NCBI GenBank assembly: GCA_910588865.1
Contig: CAJUSJ010000046.1
Span: 1 to 29,739, forward strand
DNA: 29,739 nt
DNA from: an uncultured Lachnospiraceae bacterium
Lineage (GTDB): Bacteria > Bacillota > Clostridia > Lachnospirales > Lachnospiraceae
Reading direction: 5' to 3'
Shown here: positions 6,784-15,614 of the stretch, piece after piece
Numbering within the stretch: the first letter of the stretch is position 1
Layout: every line of letters begins with the position of its first letter
Position numbers and translations under genes: made by a program
The notes under the pieces: model-generated
The model's database searches: none
Told to the model about the DNA's origin: nothing
The model's input: only the letters and a program-made list of their open reading frames with translations

Positions 6784-9700
6784 TCACACCTCCTGATTCC
6801 GCAACCGGGGATTCACGGACCGCTCTTTGATCTGTCTGAGAGGAATTAAAAACAGCTCCCCGTATTCCCTGTCCTGGCGTGCTGTTTCTTTAAATCCCTT
6901 TCCGTCAAACCACTCCCCTAAGCCTTCCAGGCCAGACCATGCCTGGAGCACGGATTCCAGTTTCCCCTCAAATCGCTCATCCTTGGCCTCAAGCTGCCCC
7001 CGGATATACAAAAGTCCCCCCAGCGCTGTCTGTCGGAGATCCCCCTCCCCTTTCAGGCAATAATACGTAAACAAAAACATCCCATAATAGTACATCTGTT
7101 CATATCCCGACGCCACCGCGTCGATTCCCCACAAAACACAGTCTTGGCGGTCCTGGCCGGGGATGTCCCTGATACAGTTTACCAGAACGGAAAATACGGC
7201 CCGCTCCGGAGTCTCCTTTCCAAAAAAATCCATATGGAAGGTATTAAGAGGACTGTCCCGATATTCAAGCCTGGTGTTTTCTATGGCGATCTTTTCCCGG
7301 CAGCGCACATATTCCCGGACAAAAAATTCCCCGATCTCTCTCCTTTCCCTCTCGGTTCCCGTTCCCGTAATCTTATTAAGAAGAGCGCAGATACTGGAAA
7401 AATACATCTTGGACATTCTTCCTCTGTAATCTTTTAAAAACCCGCAAAAATCTCGGATTATAGACAGCACCTTTTCCTCCGGCGCCAGGCTCCAGTTCTG
7501 GTTGGTGAATCTGCCTTCTATATCCTTGAAATTTTCCAAATTATACCCAAAAAGATCCGCTTTTTTTAAAGTTTCCATGGTGGTCTCCGCGGACTGGCAG
7601 ATTCCCTGTATATCAATGGTTTTTAGTTCCAGAAGGTTTTTTATGTCAATCAGATTATCCAGCTCATCATAAAGCTGGCAGGGATCTGTCTTCTGGCACT
7701 GACAGACCAGTTCATGAAGCTTCCCGTTAATCTCCACCCCTCTTTTTTGGCTTAAGGCGACACAGATCTGGTAAACCGTATTCCTCTTCTGTCTCTCACT
7801 CGGCCACCTGCTGATCTTATCCAACATTTTTTCACAGTCAGAAAGGGGCATGGATTCCAGGCCTGTCAAGGCAAATGTCTCATTGGCGTTATACAAAAAA
7901 TAACTGTTATACAGCGTCTCCCCTATGGGCATGATCACCCTCCAGTCTTCCTCTGTAAAACGCTCCGCCACCTGCCCCAAAAACTTGTACTCCCCCAGAT
8001 TAAGATGGGCTTTTTGTGTACCCTTAAACTCATTGTACTGGATCAGCCACTCCAGGACCCTGCTAAGATGCTGCCCGTCAAACTGGCCGATCAGATCTTC
8101 CAGCCATTCCACCTGGTAAACCCACATACATTTTTGTCTGTTTGTTACCATGTACTCTGCCACTTTATTAAAACCATCCGGAAAATATCGGTACATCTTT
8201 GCCGCCAGCTCCTGCTTTTCCTCTTTTGACACTTCCTCGGAACTCATACCCTGAATCAAAGTAATGACAGCATCAGGCAGATTGCCCCTGTACCCCTGGT
8301 AATGTCCATTTTTATCTTCATACACAGCCGTATCATAGGTCCACCTGGCCTCATTTCTCACAGACTCCAGATATTCTCCCAAGTTCCAGTTCTCCAGGGC
8401 CTCCAGCTGTCTCAGGGAAATAAGCCGCAGGACGCTGATTCGTTTGCCGGCCGTATCCCTGGGGTTAATCTGGTTCTTCGCCAAAGCGGTCTCGATACAG
8501 CTTTCCCTTGTTTTCCAGAACCGGGAGAGGGCCTGTTCCCCTGATCTCCTCTGATAACGGTAGATCCCTCCGTTTCCATCCTTCCTGAACTCATCTCCTA
8601 CATTGATCCCGTTCCACTCAATTGTCCTGCCAGTCATGTTCTGAAATCCCTGAACCGCGCAGAACAGATCCTGATTATGCTCCGCGAGTTGAACCAGCTC
8701 CTGAAAATCCTCCCATACTTTCTGCCAGTCCGCCTGATAAAAGTCATACCATGCCTTTGCCATGGCAGGCTGATCAGCCTCCATAAACTCCTGATCGGTC
8801 ACTTCTTCCTTACCATAGAGAATCCTATCCTGAAGCTCCAGACGTTTTTCCTGCTGTTTTAACCCTCTGGCCAGACTGCCCTCTCCGGCTGTCTGCCGAA
8901 TATGGCCGGAAACCTGACGCCAGCTGTCACCTTCTTTATCCCAAAACCAGAACTGTCCCACCGCCCTACGAATCAAAAGGGCGGTGGCAGAGTCATTTGC
9001 CAGGCCAGAGTAATCATACTTCATCAGGTGATCCCTGTACTCCTCTATAAATGTTTCCGAGATCCTGGGTTCCAGAAAGCACAGAACCACATCCAAAAGC
9101 CCCTGGTAAGGACTGTCCGACTTACCTGGAGCCTTACCGCACGCCATAGGCATCAGAGCATTGTGATGCTTATCCTGGGCCTCATAAAAATCCATGGTTC
9201 CCGTCTCATAGATCAATAAGTAGGTCAAGGCCCAGTACTTCTGTTCCAGCGGCACGGCCTGGTGGCTTATCTCATTGAGAACCGCCCCGCAGATGTGCCT
9301 CAGCTTTTCTATCTCGCCGTTGGCATAAGCTTCCTCCGCGATCCGGCGGGCATACTCCAGTCTCTCCTGGATGGTCCCTTTTCCTCTGATCACTCTTTCC
9401 TCTGGATACCACATCCGTTTTGGTTGGAAAAATTCTTCCATCTGGGACAGGTCCACGGTCTCTAAGCCAATCTCATCCAGCCTCTGCCTCATACGGCTGT
9501 CCCCGCTGTCCTGATTCCGGGCTTCTTTCAGAAAGGTCGCTATCAACTGAGGGGCCAGATTATATCGGAATTCCGGATCATCTCTGTACGCTTCCAGTTC
9601 TTTGGAGATCCCGTCCTCCTCCCTGGGTATTCCGTCGCCGGGGCAGAACTCGATCTGCCCCACTTCCCCGCCAATAACCTTCAGAACATCATTGTACAGC

Positions 9701-10551
9701 TTGACCAGCCTGTAGTGATTTCGTAAAGTTCTGTACACCATCTCCATCCGGAGGTCCTGGCAGTCCAGCCTCCGCATCCTGACCACTGTCCTGTGGCCGC
9801 TGACCCCTTCCACGCTCTTTGTAAGCCCATGGCGGATCCAGTGGGCCCTGTTCTCTGTGGTTCCATGGCGATGTCTCAGCAGGGTCCGCGCGTCACACCG
9901 GCTGTAATCCTCGTCCAGCAGGTCGCACACAGCTATCACCCCGTTAAAAGCCGCCACCCTCTCCTTGTTTAAGCCAATCTGTAAAATGTCCTCTTCTCTT
10001 GATACAAACCCCGGATCCCAGGGCCATTTCTCATGGGACTCCGCCATGCCGATGATCACATTCAAATATGTCTCCAGCTTCTGGTCCTCATTCATATAGT
10101 CTTCCAGCAATGACTTCACCAGCTTTTCTATCCTGGCCACATGAGTGCGCCGCACCCAATTTGACGGTTCGGACAAACCTTTTAAATATTTCTCCCTCTC
10201 GCTGTCCGGTATATCCCTGCTGTCCCGGGACAACATGCCGATATCGTGGATCACCAGGGCCATGAGAAGACAAGCGGCTTCCAGAGGGCTGGCAGCCCCC
10301 AGCCAGCCGTCGTTCTCTCCCCATTCTGAGGCTCTCTTCACCATACCGCACACATGGGGCATGGCGTGGTTGGTAAATTCCGGCATGTGGCAGTTGTCCG
10401 CCAGACGGTCAATGCTCTCGATCAGTTCTTTCAGTATATTGGCATAATTTTTAAAGGGCGGCTCCTCAAACGCTTTTTTCGCCAGCCCGCTTCCCATAAT
10501 ATAGTCAACTGACTGTGACCGCTCTATATCAAAATCCGGTATCTCTTTCAT
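6784..10551 (-). CDS. Large HD-domain protein partnered with an ADP-ribosyltransferase
   Basis: This 1255-residue protein starts with an HD metal-dependent phosphohydrolase-like domain (about residues 40-290). Candidate metal ligands are H66 (NHAMPHV), H102-D103 (LVIHDIGM), H137 (RRTHVAR), H173 (ESHEKW) and D210/D213 (CDLLDEDYSRCD), followed by HWIRHGLTKS. The pattern resembles the HD-CE type found with Hsp90-like ATPases and in conflict systems. The remaining 950 or so residues are soluble, rich in Trp, Tyr, Leu and Glu, and look helical, perhaps HEAT/TPR-like repeats; no further enzyme motif was found. The ATG at 10551 (MKEIPDF) follows AAAGGAGGG by 6 nt; a TTG one codon earlier is possible. 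It is the first gene of a two-gene operon with the ADP-ribosyltransferase. It could sense, regulate or counteract that enzyme; this is inference. The substrate of the HD domain is unknown. Confidence 0.75.
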   Translation of the reverse strand: MKEIPDFDIERSQSVDYIMGSGLAKKAFEEPPFKNYANILKELIESIDRLADNCHMPEFTNHAMPHVCGMVKRASEWGENDGWLGAASPLEAACLLMALVIHDIGMLSRDSRDIPDSEREKYLKGLSEPSNWVRRTHVARIEKLVKSLLEDYMNEDQKLETYLNVIIGMAESHEKWPWDPGFVSREEDILQIGLNKERVAAFNGVIAVCDLLDEDYSRCDARTLLRHRHGTTENRAHWIRHGLTKSVEGVSGHRTVVRMRRLDCQDLRMEMVYRTLRNHYRLVKLYNDVLKVIGGEVGQIEFCPGDGIPREEDGISKELEAYRDDPEFRYNLAPQLIATFLKEARNQDSGDSRMRQRLDEIGLETVDLSQMEEFFQPKRMWYPEERVIRGKGTIQERLEYARRIAEEAYANGEIEKLRHICGAVLNEISHQAVPLEQKYWALTYLLIYETGTMDFYEAQDKHHNALMPMACGKAPGKSDSPYQGLLDVVLCFLEPRISETFIEEYRDHLMKYDYSGLANDSATALLIRRAVGQFWFWDKEGDSWRQVSGHIRQTAGEGSLARGLKQQEKRLELQDRILYGKEEVTDQEFMEADQPAMAKAWYDFYQADWQKVWEDFQELVQLAEHNQDLFCAVQGFQNMTGRTIEWNGINVGDEFRKDGNGGIYRYQRRSGEQALSRFWKTRESCIETALAKNQINPRDTAGKRISVLRLISLRQLEALENWNLGEYLESVRNEARWTYDTAVYEDKNGHYQGYRGNLPDAVITLIQGMSSEEVSKEEKQELAAKMYRYFPDGFNKVAEYMVTNRQKCMWVYQVEWLEDLIGQFDGQHLSRVLEWLIQYNEFKGTQKAHLNLGEYKFLGQVAERFTEEDWRVIMPIGETLYNSYFLYNANETFALTGLESMPLSDCEKMLDKISRWPSERQKRNTVYQICVALSQKRGVEINGKLHELVCQCQKTDPCQLYDELDNLIDIKNLLELKTIDIQGICQSAETTMETLKKADLFGYNLENFKDIEGRFTNQNWSLAPEEKVLSIIRDFCGFLKDYRGRMSKMYFSSICALLNKITGTGTERERREIGEFFVREYVRCREKIAIENTRLEYRDSPLNTFHMDFFGKETPERAVFSVLVNCIRDIPGQDRQDCVLWGIDAVASGYEQMYYYGMFLFTYYCLKGEGDLRQTALGGLLYIRGQLEAKDERFEGKLESVLQAWSGLEGLGEWFDGKGFKETARQDREYGELFLIPLRQIKERSVNPRLRNQEV

Positions 10552-10651
10552 CAAAGCCCTCCTTTTCTAAAAATCCCCGCCAAAGCCTCTACAGCGGCGT
10601 CAACTAATTGACTCGCTGTTCCCTGTCGTCTATATCGGGGATGCCCGTCAT

Positions 10652-10703
10652 ACTCAAAAAGGCTCTCCGAAGACAGCTTATATCTTCGAAAAGCCTTTTG
10701 AGT
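10652..10703 (-). terminator. Terminator after the deacetylase gene
   Basis: ACTCAAAAGGCT plus TTCGAAGA pair with TCTTCGGA plus AGCCTTTTTGAGT, forming a long, nearly perfect stem around a TATAAGCTG loop on the minus strand. T-rich stretches sit in the 3' arm. It lies 11 nt past the deacetylase stop and upstream of the HD-domain gene, so it should insulate the two units; it may work in both directions. Confidence 0.7.
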
Positions 10704-10713
10704 CATGTCCCAT

Positions 10714-11817
10714 CTATGGCCGGAACGCCGAGTAAATCCTACCTCCCGCCAGTCCGCCCCGATACTGAGCCAGTTCGCTTACTGTCACCAGCTGGAAGCC
10801 CCGCTCCACCAGGGCCGGGATGATCTGGACCGCCGCGTTTCCTGTCTGGGCATAAAGCTCATGCATCAGCACGATGTCCCCATCCCTGACAGAACCTAAG
10901 ACCTTATCCACAGTGCTCTGGGTGTTCTTGGTCTTCCAGTCCAGAGTGTCAATGCTCCACATGATAATGGGCTGATGAACATTGGCAAGAACCGTAGCGT
11001 TCTTGTTGCCTCCCGGAAGCCTGACCGTAGCAGGGATCACGCCGCAGGAAGCCTGGATAGCCTCGCTGCCCTTATTCACCTGATACTGGATCTGTTCCGC
11101 GCTCAATTTGTGCAGGTATTTGTGCTCATAGGTGTGATTGCCGATCTCGTGGCCCTCCGCTGCCATGCGCTGCATCTCGGCGGCATAGCTGGCACAGCGG
11201 TTCCCCACTACATAGAAAGTAGCCTTTCCTCCGTACTGGGCCAGACAGTCCATGATCTGGTTGCCTACTGGGGCAAAAGGGCCGTCATCAAAGGTCAGCG
11301 CCACCATGGGACGGCCAGGATCAATGACACGGCCGGTCTGCTGCTGTCCGGCCGCCTCCTGACCCTGTCCCTCTTGGGCGGCTTCCGGGACCTGCTCTCC
11401 TTGAGAACCTTCTGGCTGGCCTGCTGCCTGGTCAGCGGAAGCGGGATCCTCTCCCTGACCGCTTTCCGCGGTCTGGGCGCTCCCTTCCCCTTCCTGGCTC
11501 ACCTGGCCTTCCTGGTTCTCACCAGCTTCGGCTGCCGCCTGGCCATCTTCGCCTGACTGGCTTGTCTCACCTGGGTCTTGGGAATCCTGGCCCTGATCTG
11601 GCTCATCTCCCGGCTGCTCTGTCACCACACCATTGTCGTCCACCCACTGGGCTACCCCCGGACCTTTCTCCACATTGATCCAGTGGCCTCCCTGAGCCGC
11701 TTCATCTGCCCAGACATTCCCCGCGCATGCCATGGTCAGCATGGCGGCGCAGAGAACTGCCCACATTTTTTTTCTGCTTTTTCTCATACCGCTGTCTTTC
11801 TTTCTCCCCCTTCTCAT
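10714..11817 (-). CDS. Secreted NodB-domain polysaccharide deacetylase
   Basis: This 367-residue protein has a signal peptide (basic start, then VLCAAMLTMACAGNVWA), a short aromatic segment, a linker rich in Gln, Glu, Gly and Ala (about residues 65-160) and a C-terminal NodB domain. The five family motifs are present: TFDDGP (D177, D178), HTYEH (H228, H232), RLPGG (R266), DTLDW (D290) and LMHE (H319). Members remove N- or O-acetyl groups from peptidoglycan or other surface polysaccharides at a metal centre outside the cell. Two starts are possible: ATG at 11817, with AAAGAAG a few nt upstream, or ATG at 11787 (MRKSRKK), which gives a more standard signal peptide but has a distant binding site. 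It is followed by its own terminator and appears monocistronic. Confidence 0.9.
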   Translation of the reverse strand: MRRGRKKDSGMRKSRKKMWAVLCAAMLTMACAGNVWADEAAQGGHWINVEKGPGVAQWVDDNGVVTEQPGDEPDQGQDSQDPGETSQSGEDGQAAAEAGENQEGQVSQEGEGSAQTAESGQGEDPASADQAAGQPEGSQGEQVPEAAQEGQGQEAAGQQQTGRVIDPGRPMVALTFDDGPFAPVGNQIMDCLAQYGGKATFYVVGNRCASYAAEMQRMAAEGHEIGNHTYEHKYLHKLSAEQIQYQVNKGSEAIQASCGVIPATVRLPGGNKNATVLANVHQPIIMWSIDTLDWKTKNTQSTVDKVLGSVRDGDIVLMHELYAQTGNAAVQIIPALVERGFQLVTVSELAQYRGGLAGGRIYSAFRP

Positions 11818-11971
11818 GATCTTCTTTCAGCATGGACAGAATTCATCCGATGACTGGTATTTCCTTATAAAGACTAATCCATTTTTCCCGAAAAAGCAAG
11901 AGGCTTAATTGAACCTTAAGAATTCCAAATCTCAGCTCGTCATATGCCGGCTATAGCCCTCTATTTTTGTA

Positions 11972-12907
11972 TCATATCTTTGAATACAGATCCCCAGAAG
12001 CAGACATTCTGTCCTTCAGTACCTCAACGGTGATTCCCAGCCTTCTTGCCCCACGCTCTGGAGAAATATCCCCATCCTGAACCATGGAATATATCTCAAG
12101 AGTCCTTCCTTCTTCTCTTCCTTCTTCCCTACCCTCTTCCTTTGCCTCAGCTCTCTCCATAGCTAATTCTTCCCATCTCCGCATGACATTCACTCCCGCC
12201 TTTTCTGACTGTTTAACTTCTTTTACCCTCTTATGGATAATCTTTATCTTTTCGCTTTCAGACTCTTGGGCCAGCGCGTCTGTTGATCTTGTAATGTACC
12301 TCATAAAATCTAAAAACTCCCGGGGAAACTTTTGAGGATTTTTCCCTTTGGTGTTAATAAACACTCGCCACGCCCCATCTCCGATCTCCAGGTCAGGGCA
12401 TTCCACACACACACCTTTAAAAGTATATCGGTACAATCCCCTGTCAAATACATCAAACGGTGTCACCATAATCTGGCATACATCTTTCAGAATGTTGAAA
12501 TCCGCCGTTCCCGGTGGCAGCAGGGACACATCCACATGGCCCTGGTAAAATCTGCTTCTTCTGCTGATATTTTTTGTGTTCCGCTTCTGCATCTCCACCA
12601 TATAGATCACATGGTTTTTATCCATTGCCACAGAATCCAGCCTGGACTGCCGCAGTTCCGGCGAGACACGAAATTCTTTTTCCGTCTCCCCTTTGCTCAA
12701 AAACGTGATCTCTTTACCCATCAATATGCTGACGGTTGCCTGGAAAGCATCCTGATACTCCATCACCTCGTCAAACAGGAACTGATCAACAAGGTTCATA
12801 TGAGCCAGCCTGGTCTTTGCCTCCTGAATTGTCAATTTGGGGATCGCTGTTTCCTTATCCTTCACCCCCTGTGCCGCCAATTGCCCCATCGTTACCTTAT
12901 ACGCCAT
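11972..12907 (-). CDS. Rpn-family PD-(D/E)XK nuclease / putative transposase
   Basis: This 311-residue protein matches the PDDEXK_2 (PF12784) type of Rpn proteins. The core reads RLDSVAMDKNHVIYMVEMQ, giving Asp followed by E-x-Q, then FYQGHVD and a helical C-terminal half. Near residues 255-270 the tail carries EEGREEGREEGR, encoded by imperfect 12-bp DNA repeats as in the Rpn-type gene at 944-1981. The last 40 residues resemble a short helix-turn-helix-like segment. GGAGGGAGG precedes the ATG at 12907. The two Rpn-type proteins in this window share this architecture but little obvious sequence, so they are not recent duplicates. Nothing nearby shows their function. Confidence 0.8.
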   Translation of the reverse strand: MAYKVTMGQLAAQGVKDKETAIPKLTIQEAKTRLAHMNLVDQFLFDEVMEYQDAFQATVSILMGKEITFLSKGETEKEFRVSPELRQSRLDSVAMDKNHVIYMVEMQKRNTKNISRRSRFYQGHVDVSLLPPGTADFNILKDVCQIMVTPFDVFDRGLYRYTFKGVCVECPDLEIGDGAWRVFINTKGKNPQKFPREFLDFMRYITRSTDALAQESESEKIKIIHKRVKEVKQSEKAGVNVMRRWEELAMERAEAKEEGREEGREEGRTLEIYSMVQDGDISPERGARRLGITVEVLKDRMSASGDLYSKI

Positions 12908-13177
12908 ATTACCTCCCTCCGGCAGGAAAATCAGCGGGATTCCCTCCCGGGGATATCCTATACTCTCCTGCTTCTTAATTATATTGTGAATTTTAAAGCA
13001 GGATTTCCTGACAGAAAGATAAGAACTTTCACAGACACAGCCCTTGGCCGCGAAACGGCTTATAGCCCCTTGTCAGAGGCCACGCCTTAGAAATCATTTG
13101 CTTTGTAAGTATTTTATCACAAGATTCCAGGTATGACAATACCCGCAAAATCATTGACCCTTCTCTGGGAATTACCA
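12908..13177. other. Intergenic stretch between Rpn gene and cooS
   Basis: About 360 bp separate the divergent Rpn-type and cooS genes. The left part contains the Rpn gene's ribosome binding site and an AT-rich segment around 12978-12993 that could hold its promoter, though no convincing -35/-10 pair was found. The middle (13000-13140) shows no gene, RNA fold or repeat that I can support. The right end carries the cooS promoter. Confidence 0.5.
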
Positions 13178-13214
13178 TTGATATAATTTCTCATTTATAG
13201 TAAAATTTACTATA
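13178..13214 (+). promoter_or_regulatory. cooS promoter with 19-bp dyad operator over the -10
   Basis: TTGATA (13178-13183), a 17-bp spacer and TAAAAT (13201-13206) form a good sigma-A promoter. A perfect inverted repeat, TATAGTAAA-A-TTTACTATA (13196-13214), is centred on the -10 box. A protein bound there would block RNA polymerase, so a repressor is more likely than a CooA/CRP-type activator. The regulator is not identifiable from this window. Transcription would start near 13213, about 55 nt before the ATG. Confidence 0.65.
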
Positions 13215-13267
13215 TACAATACCATGTGCTGATTACACCAGTCCATTTTTATAAGGAGGTTATACAA

Positions 13268-15151
13268 ATGAATCAATGTTACGGATGCAGCACCTGTAAA
13301 AGCGCGGACAAGCCCTTAGAGCAGTTCATCGCCGGACTTCCCATGGAAACTTCCCACCACCGGGTAGACAGCCAGAGTACCAAGTGCGCCTTCGGCCTGC
13401 AGGGAGTCTGCTGCCGCCTCTGCGCGAACGGCCCCTGCCGCGTCACCCCTGAATCTCCCCGGGGAATCTGCGGTGCCAACGCTGACACCATCGTCACCAG
13501 AAACCTTCTCCGCGCCGTCGCTTCCGGTTCCGGCTGCTACATCCATGTGGTGGAAAATACCGCTCTTAACGTAAAGAACACAGCCAGAACAAAAGGAGAA
13601 ATCAAAGGCGTGAACACCTTAAACCGCCTGGCCTCCATCTTCGGCATTGAGGAGGAGGATATTCACCGGCGGGCAGAGGCGGTGGCGGATGCTGTCCTCA
13701 AGGATCTCTATCTTCCCGAATACGAGAAGATGGCCCTCACCGAAAAGATGGCCTACAAGCCCCGGTATGACAGATGGAAGGAGCTGGGAATCCTCCCCGG
13801 CGGCGCCAAATCCGAGGTATTTCACGGCGTTGTCAAGTGCTCTACCAACCTAAACTCCGATCCGGTAAACATGCTTTTGGACTGCTTAAAGCTGGGAATC
13901 TCCACCGGCATCTACGGCTTGGTGCTGACCAACCTTCTCAACGACGTGGTTCTGGGCGAACCGGAGATCCGTCTTGCTCCCGTAGGGCTCCGCGTCATTG
14001 ACCCTGACTACATAAACATCATGATCACCGGACACCAGCATTCCATGTTCACTTTCCTCCAGAACCGCCTTACAGATGAGGACGTGAAGGTCAAGGCCAG
14101 GGAGGCTGGAGCCAAGGGCTTTAAACTGGTGGGCTGCACCTGCGTGGGACAGGACCTGCAGCTCCGGGGGGCTCACTATACGGAGATCTTCGACGGCCAC
14201 GCCGGGAACAACTACACCAGCGAGGCTATTTTGGCAACAGGCGGCATCGACGCGGTTATCTCCGAGTTTAACTGCACCCTTCCCGGCATTGAGCCCATCT
14301 GCGACCAGCTGAAGATCAAACAGATCTGCATCGACAACGTGGCAAAGAAGGCCAACGCCCAGCTGAAAGAATTTGATTTCCAGAACCGGCCTGCCGTGAC
14401 CGACCAGATTATTGAGGAGATCGTGGAGGCCTACAAGGCCCGCCGCGGCAGCGTGCCCATGAATCTTATGAAGAACCACGGCAACGACAACACCCTGACC
14501 GGCATCAGCGAGATTTCCCTGAAGAAGTTCCTGGGCGGAAGCTGGCAGCCTCTTATCGATCTCATCGTGGCAGGAAATATCAAGGGCGTGGCAGGAGTGG
14601 TGGGCTGTTCCAACCTCACGGCAGGCGGCCATGACGTACTCACCGTGGATCTGGTGAAAGAGCTGATCGCCAGGGACATCATCGTCCTCACCGCCGGCTG
14701 TTCTTCGGGAGGCATCGAAAACTGCGGTCTCATGACCCCCGAAGCTGCCCAGTACGCGGGGCCGAAGCTGCGGGCCGTGTGTGAGAAGCTGGGAATTCCG
14801 CCTGTGCTCAACTTCGGTCCCTGCCTGGCCATCGGCCGTCTGGAGATCGTGGCAACAGAACTGGCGGAAGCCCTGAACGTGGACCTGCCCCAGCTTCCCC
14901 TGGTGCTCTCCGCCGCCCAGTGGCTGGAGGAGCAGGCTCTCGCCGACGGCTGCTACGGCCTTGCCCTGGGGCTGCCCCTCCACTTAGGGCTTCCCCCCTT
15001 CATTACCGGCAGCAAGACCGCTGTTCAGGTGCTTACCGAAGACATGAAGACTCTCACCGGCGGCCAGGTAATCATCAACAGCGACGCAAAAGAGTCCGCT
15101 GATATTCTGGAGCGGATTATACTGGAAAAACGCCAGGGTCTCAACATATAG
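13268..15151 (+). CDS. cooS: Carbon monoxide dehydrogenase catalytic subunit
   Basis: This 627-residue Ni-Fe-S enzyme oxidises CO to CO2 (CO + H2O to CO2 + 2 e- + 2 H+) as a cytosolic homodimer. Cys40 and Cys48 fit the D-cluster, and Cys49, Cys52, Cys57 and Cys68 fit the B-cluster (CRLCANGPC, GICGAN). C-cluster ligands are recognisable: His256/258 (TGHQHS), Cys292 (GCTCVG), Cys336 (EFNC), Cys447 (VVGCSN), Cys478 (TAGCSS) and Cys519 (FGPC). The N-terminus has three additional cysteines (CYGCSTC). The ATG at 13268 follows TAAGGAGG; an upstream frame extension from 13226 lacks a binding site. It is followed at 14 nt by cooF and then a flavoprotein. No acetyl-CoA synthase subunit and no CooC/CooT/CooJ nickel-insertion gene is in the window, so this is a monofunctional type. 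Confidence 0.96.
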   Translation: MNQCYGCSTCKSADKPLEQFIAGLPMETSHHRVDSQSTKCAFGLQGVCCRLCANGPCRVTPESPRGICGANADTIVTRNLLRAVASGSGCYIHVVENTALNVKNTARTKGEIKGVNTLNRLASIFGIEEEDIHRRAEAVADAVLKDLYLPEYEKMALTEKMAYKPRYDRWKELGILPGGAKSEVFHGVVKCSTNLNSDPVNMLLDCLKLGISTGIYGLVLTNLLNDVVLGEPEIRLAPVGLRVIDPDYINIMITGHQHSMFTFLQNRLTDEDVKVKAREAGAKGFKLVGCTCVGQDLQLRGAHYTEIFDGHAGNNYTSEAILATGGIDAVISEFNCTLPGIEPICDQLKIKQICIDNVAKKANAQLKEFDFQNRPAVTDQIIEEIVEAYKARRGSVPMNLMKNHGNDNTLTGISEISLKKFLGGSWQPLIDLIVAGNIKGVAGVVGCSNLTAGGHDVLTVDLVKELIARDIIVLTAGCSSGGIENCGLMTPEAAQYAGPKLRAVCEKLGIPPVLNFGPCLAIGRLEIVATELAEALNVDLPQLPLVLSAAQWLEEQALADGCYGLALGLPLHLGLPPFITGSKTAVQVLTEDMKTLTGGQVIINSDAKESADILERIILEKRQGLNI

Positions 15152-15165
15152 AAAGGAGCAGGATC

Positions 15166-15612
15166 ATGAAACGTATCATAGTGGAATACGAAAAATGTGA
15201 CGGCTGTAAAAACTGCTCCGCCGCCTGTATGCAGGCCCACAGGGAGACGCCGGGGACCATCTACGACCTGGATCTGACTGATCCGAAAAATGAGTCCCGC
15301 AATTTTATTTTAAAAGACAGCGGCGGGCACTACAGACCTGTGTTCTGCCGCCACTGCGACGAGCCTGAGTGCGTCAAGTCCTGCATGAGCGGCGCCCTTT
15401 GCAAGGACCCGGAAAGCGGCCATGTGTTTTACGACGAGACCCGGTGCGGTTCCTGTTTTATGTGCGTCATGAACTGCCCCTTTGGAGTCCTGAAGCCCGA
15501 CACGGTGACCCAGAGCAAGGTCATCAAGTGCGACTTCTGTGTCAACGCCGGCGGGGAGCCCTCCTGTGTGGCCTCCTGTCCAAAGAAGGCGATCCATGTA
15601 GAGGAGGTGTGA
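15166..15612 (+). CDS. cooF: CooF-like four-cluster ferredoxin
   Basis: This 148-residue iron-sulfur protein should carry electrons from CooS to an acceptor. Four cysteine groups are visible: CDGCKNCSAAC near residue 11, CRHCDEPECVKSC near 65, CGSCFMCVMNC near 97, and CDFC...CVASC near 124-140. This is the pattern of the DMSO-reductase-B/CooF/HycB family with four [4Fe-4S] clusters. AAAGGAGCAGG precedes the ATG. The gene lies 14 nt after cooS and 2 nt before the flavoprotein gene, whose binding site is within its last codons. With no CO-linked membrane hydrogenase nearby, its partner is most likely the flavoprotein. Confidence 0.92.
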   Translation: MKRIIVEYEKCDGCKNCSAACMQAHRETPGTIYDLDLTDPKNESRNFILKDSGGHYRPVFCRHCDEPECVKSCMSGALCKDPESGHVFYDETRCGSCFMCVMNCPFGVLKPDTVTQSKVIKCDFCVNAGGEPSCVASCPKKAIHVEEV

Positions 15613-15614
15613 CT

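Noticed and set aside
10975..11556. A 193-codon open frame on the plus strand
   Set aside because: It is antisense to the deacetylase and its repeat-rich linker, and the product shows no recognisable fold.
12332..13090. A 252-codon open frame on the plus strand
   Set aside because: It is mostly antisense to the Rpn-type gene at 11972-12907, has no ribosome binding site and resembles no protein.
13886..14983. A 365-codon open frame on the minus strand
   Set aside because: It lies fully antisense to cooS, whose cluster ligands are unmistakable. High GC at third positions keeps the opposite frame open.
15369..15614. An 82-residue N-terminal extension of the flavoprotein
   Set aside because: It would overlap most of cooF in another frame. 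The FAD motif starts right after the ATG at 15615, which has its own strong binding site.
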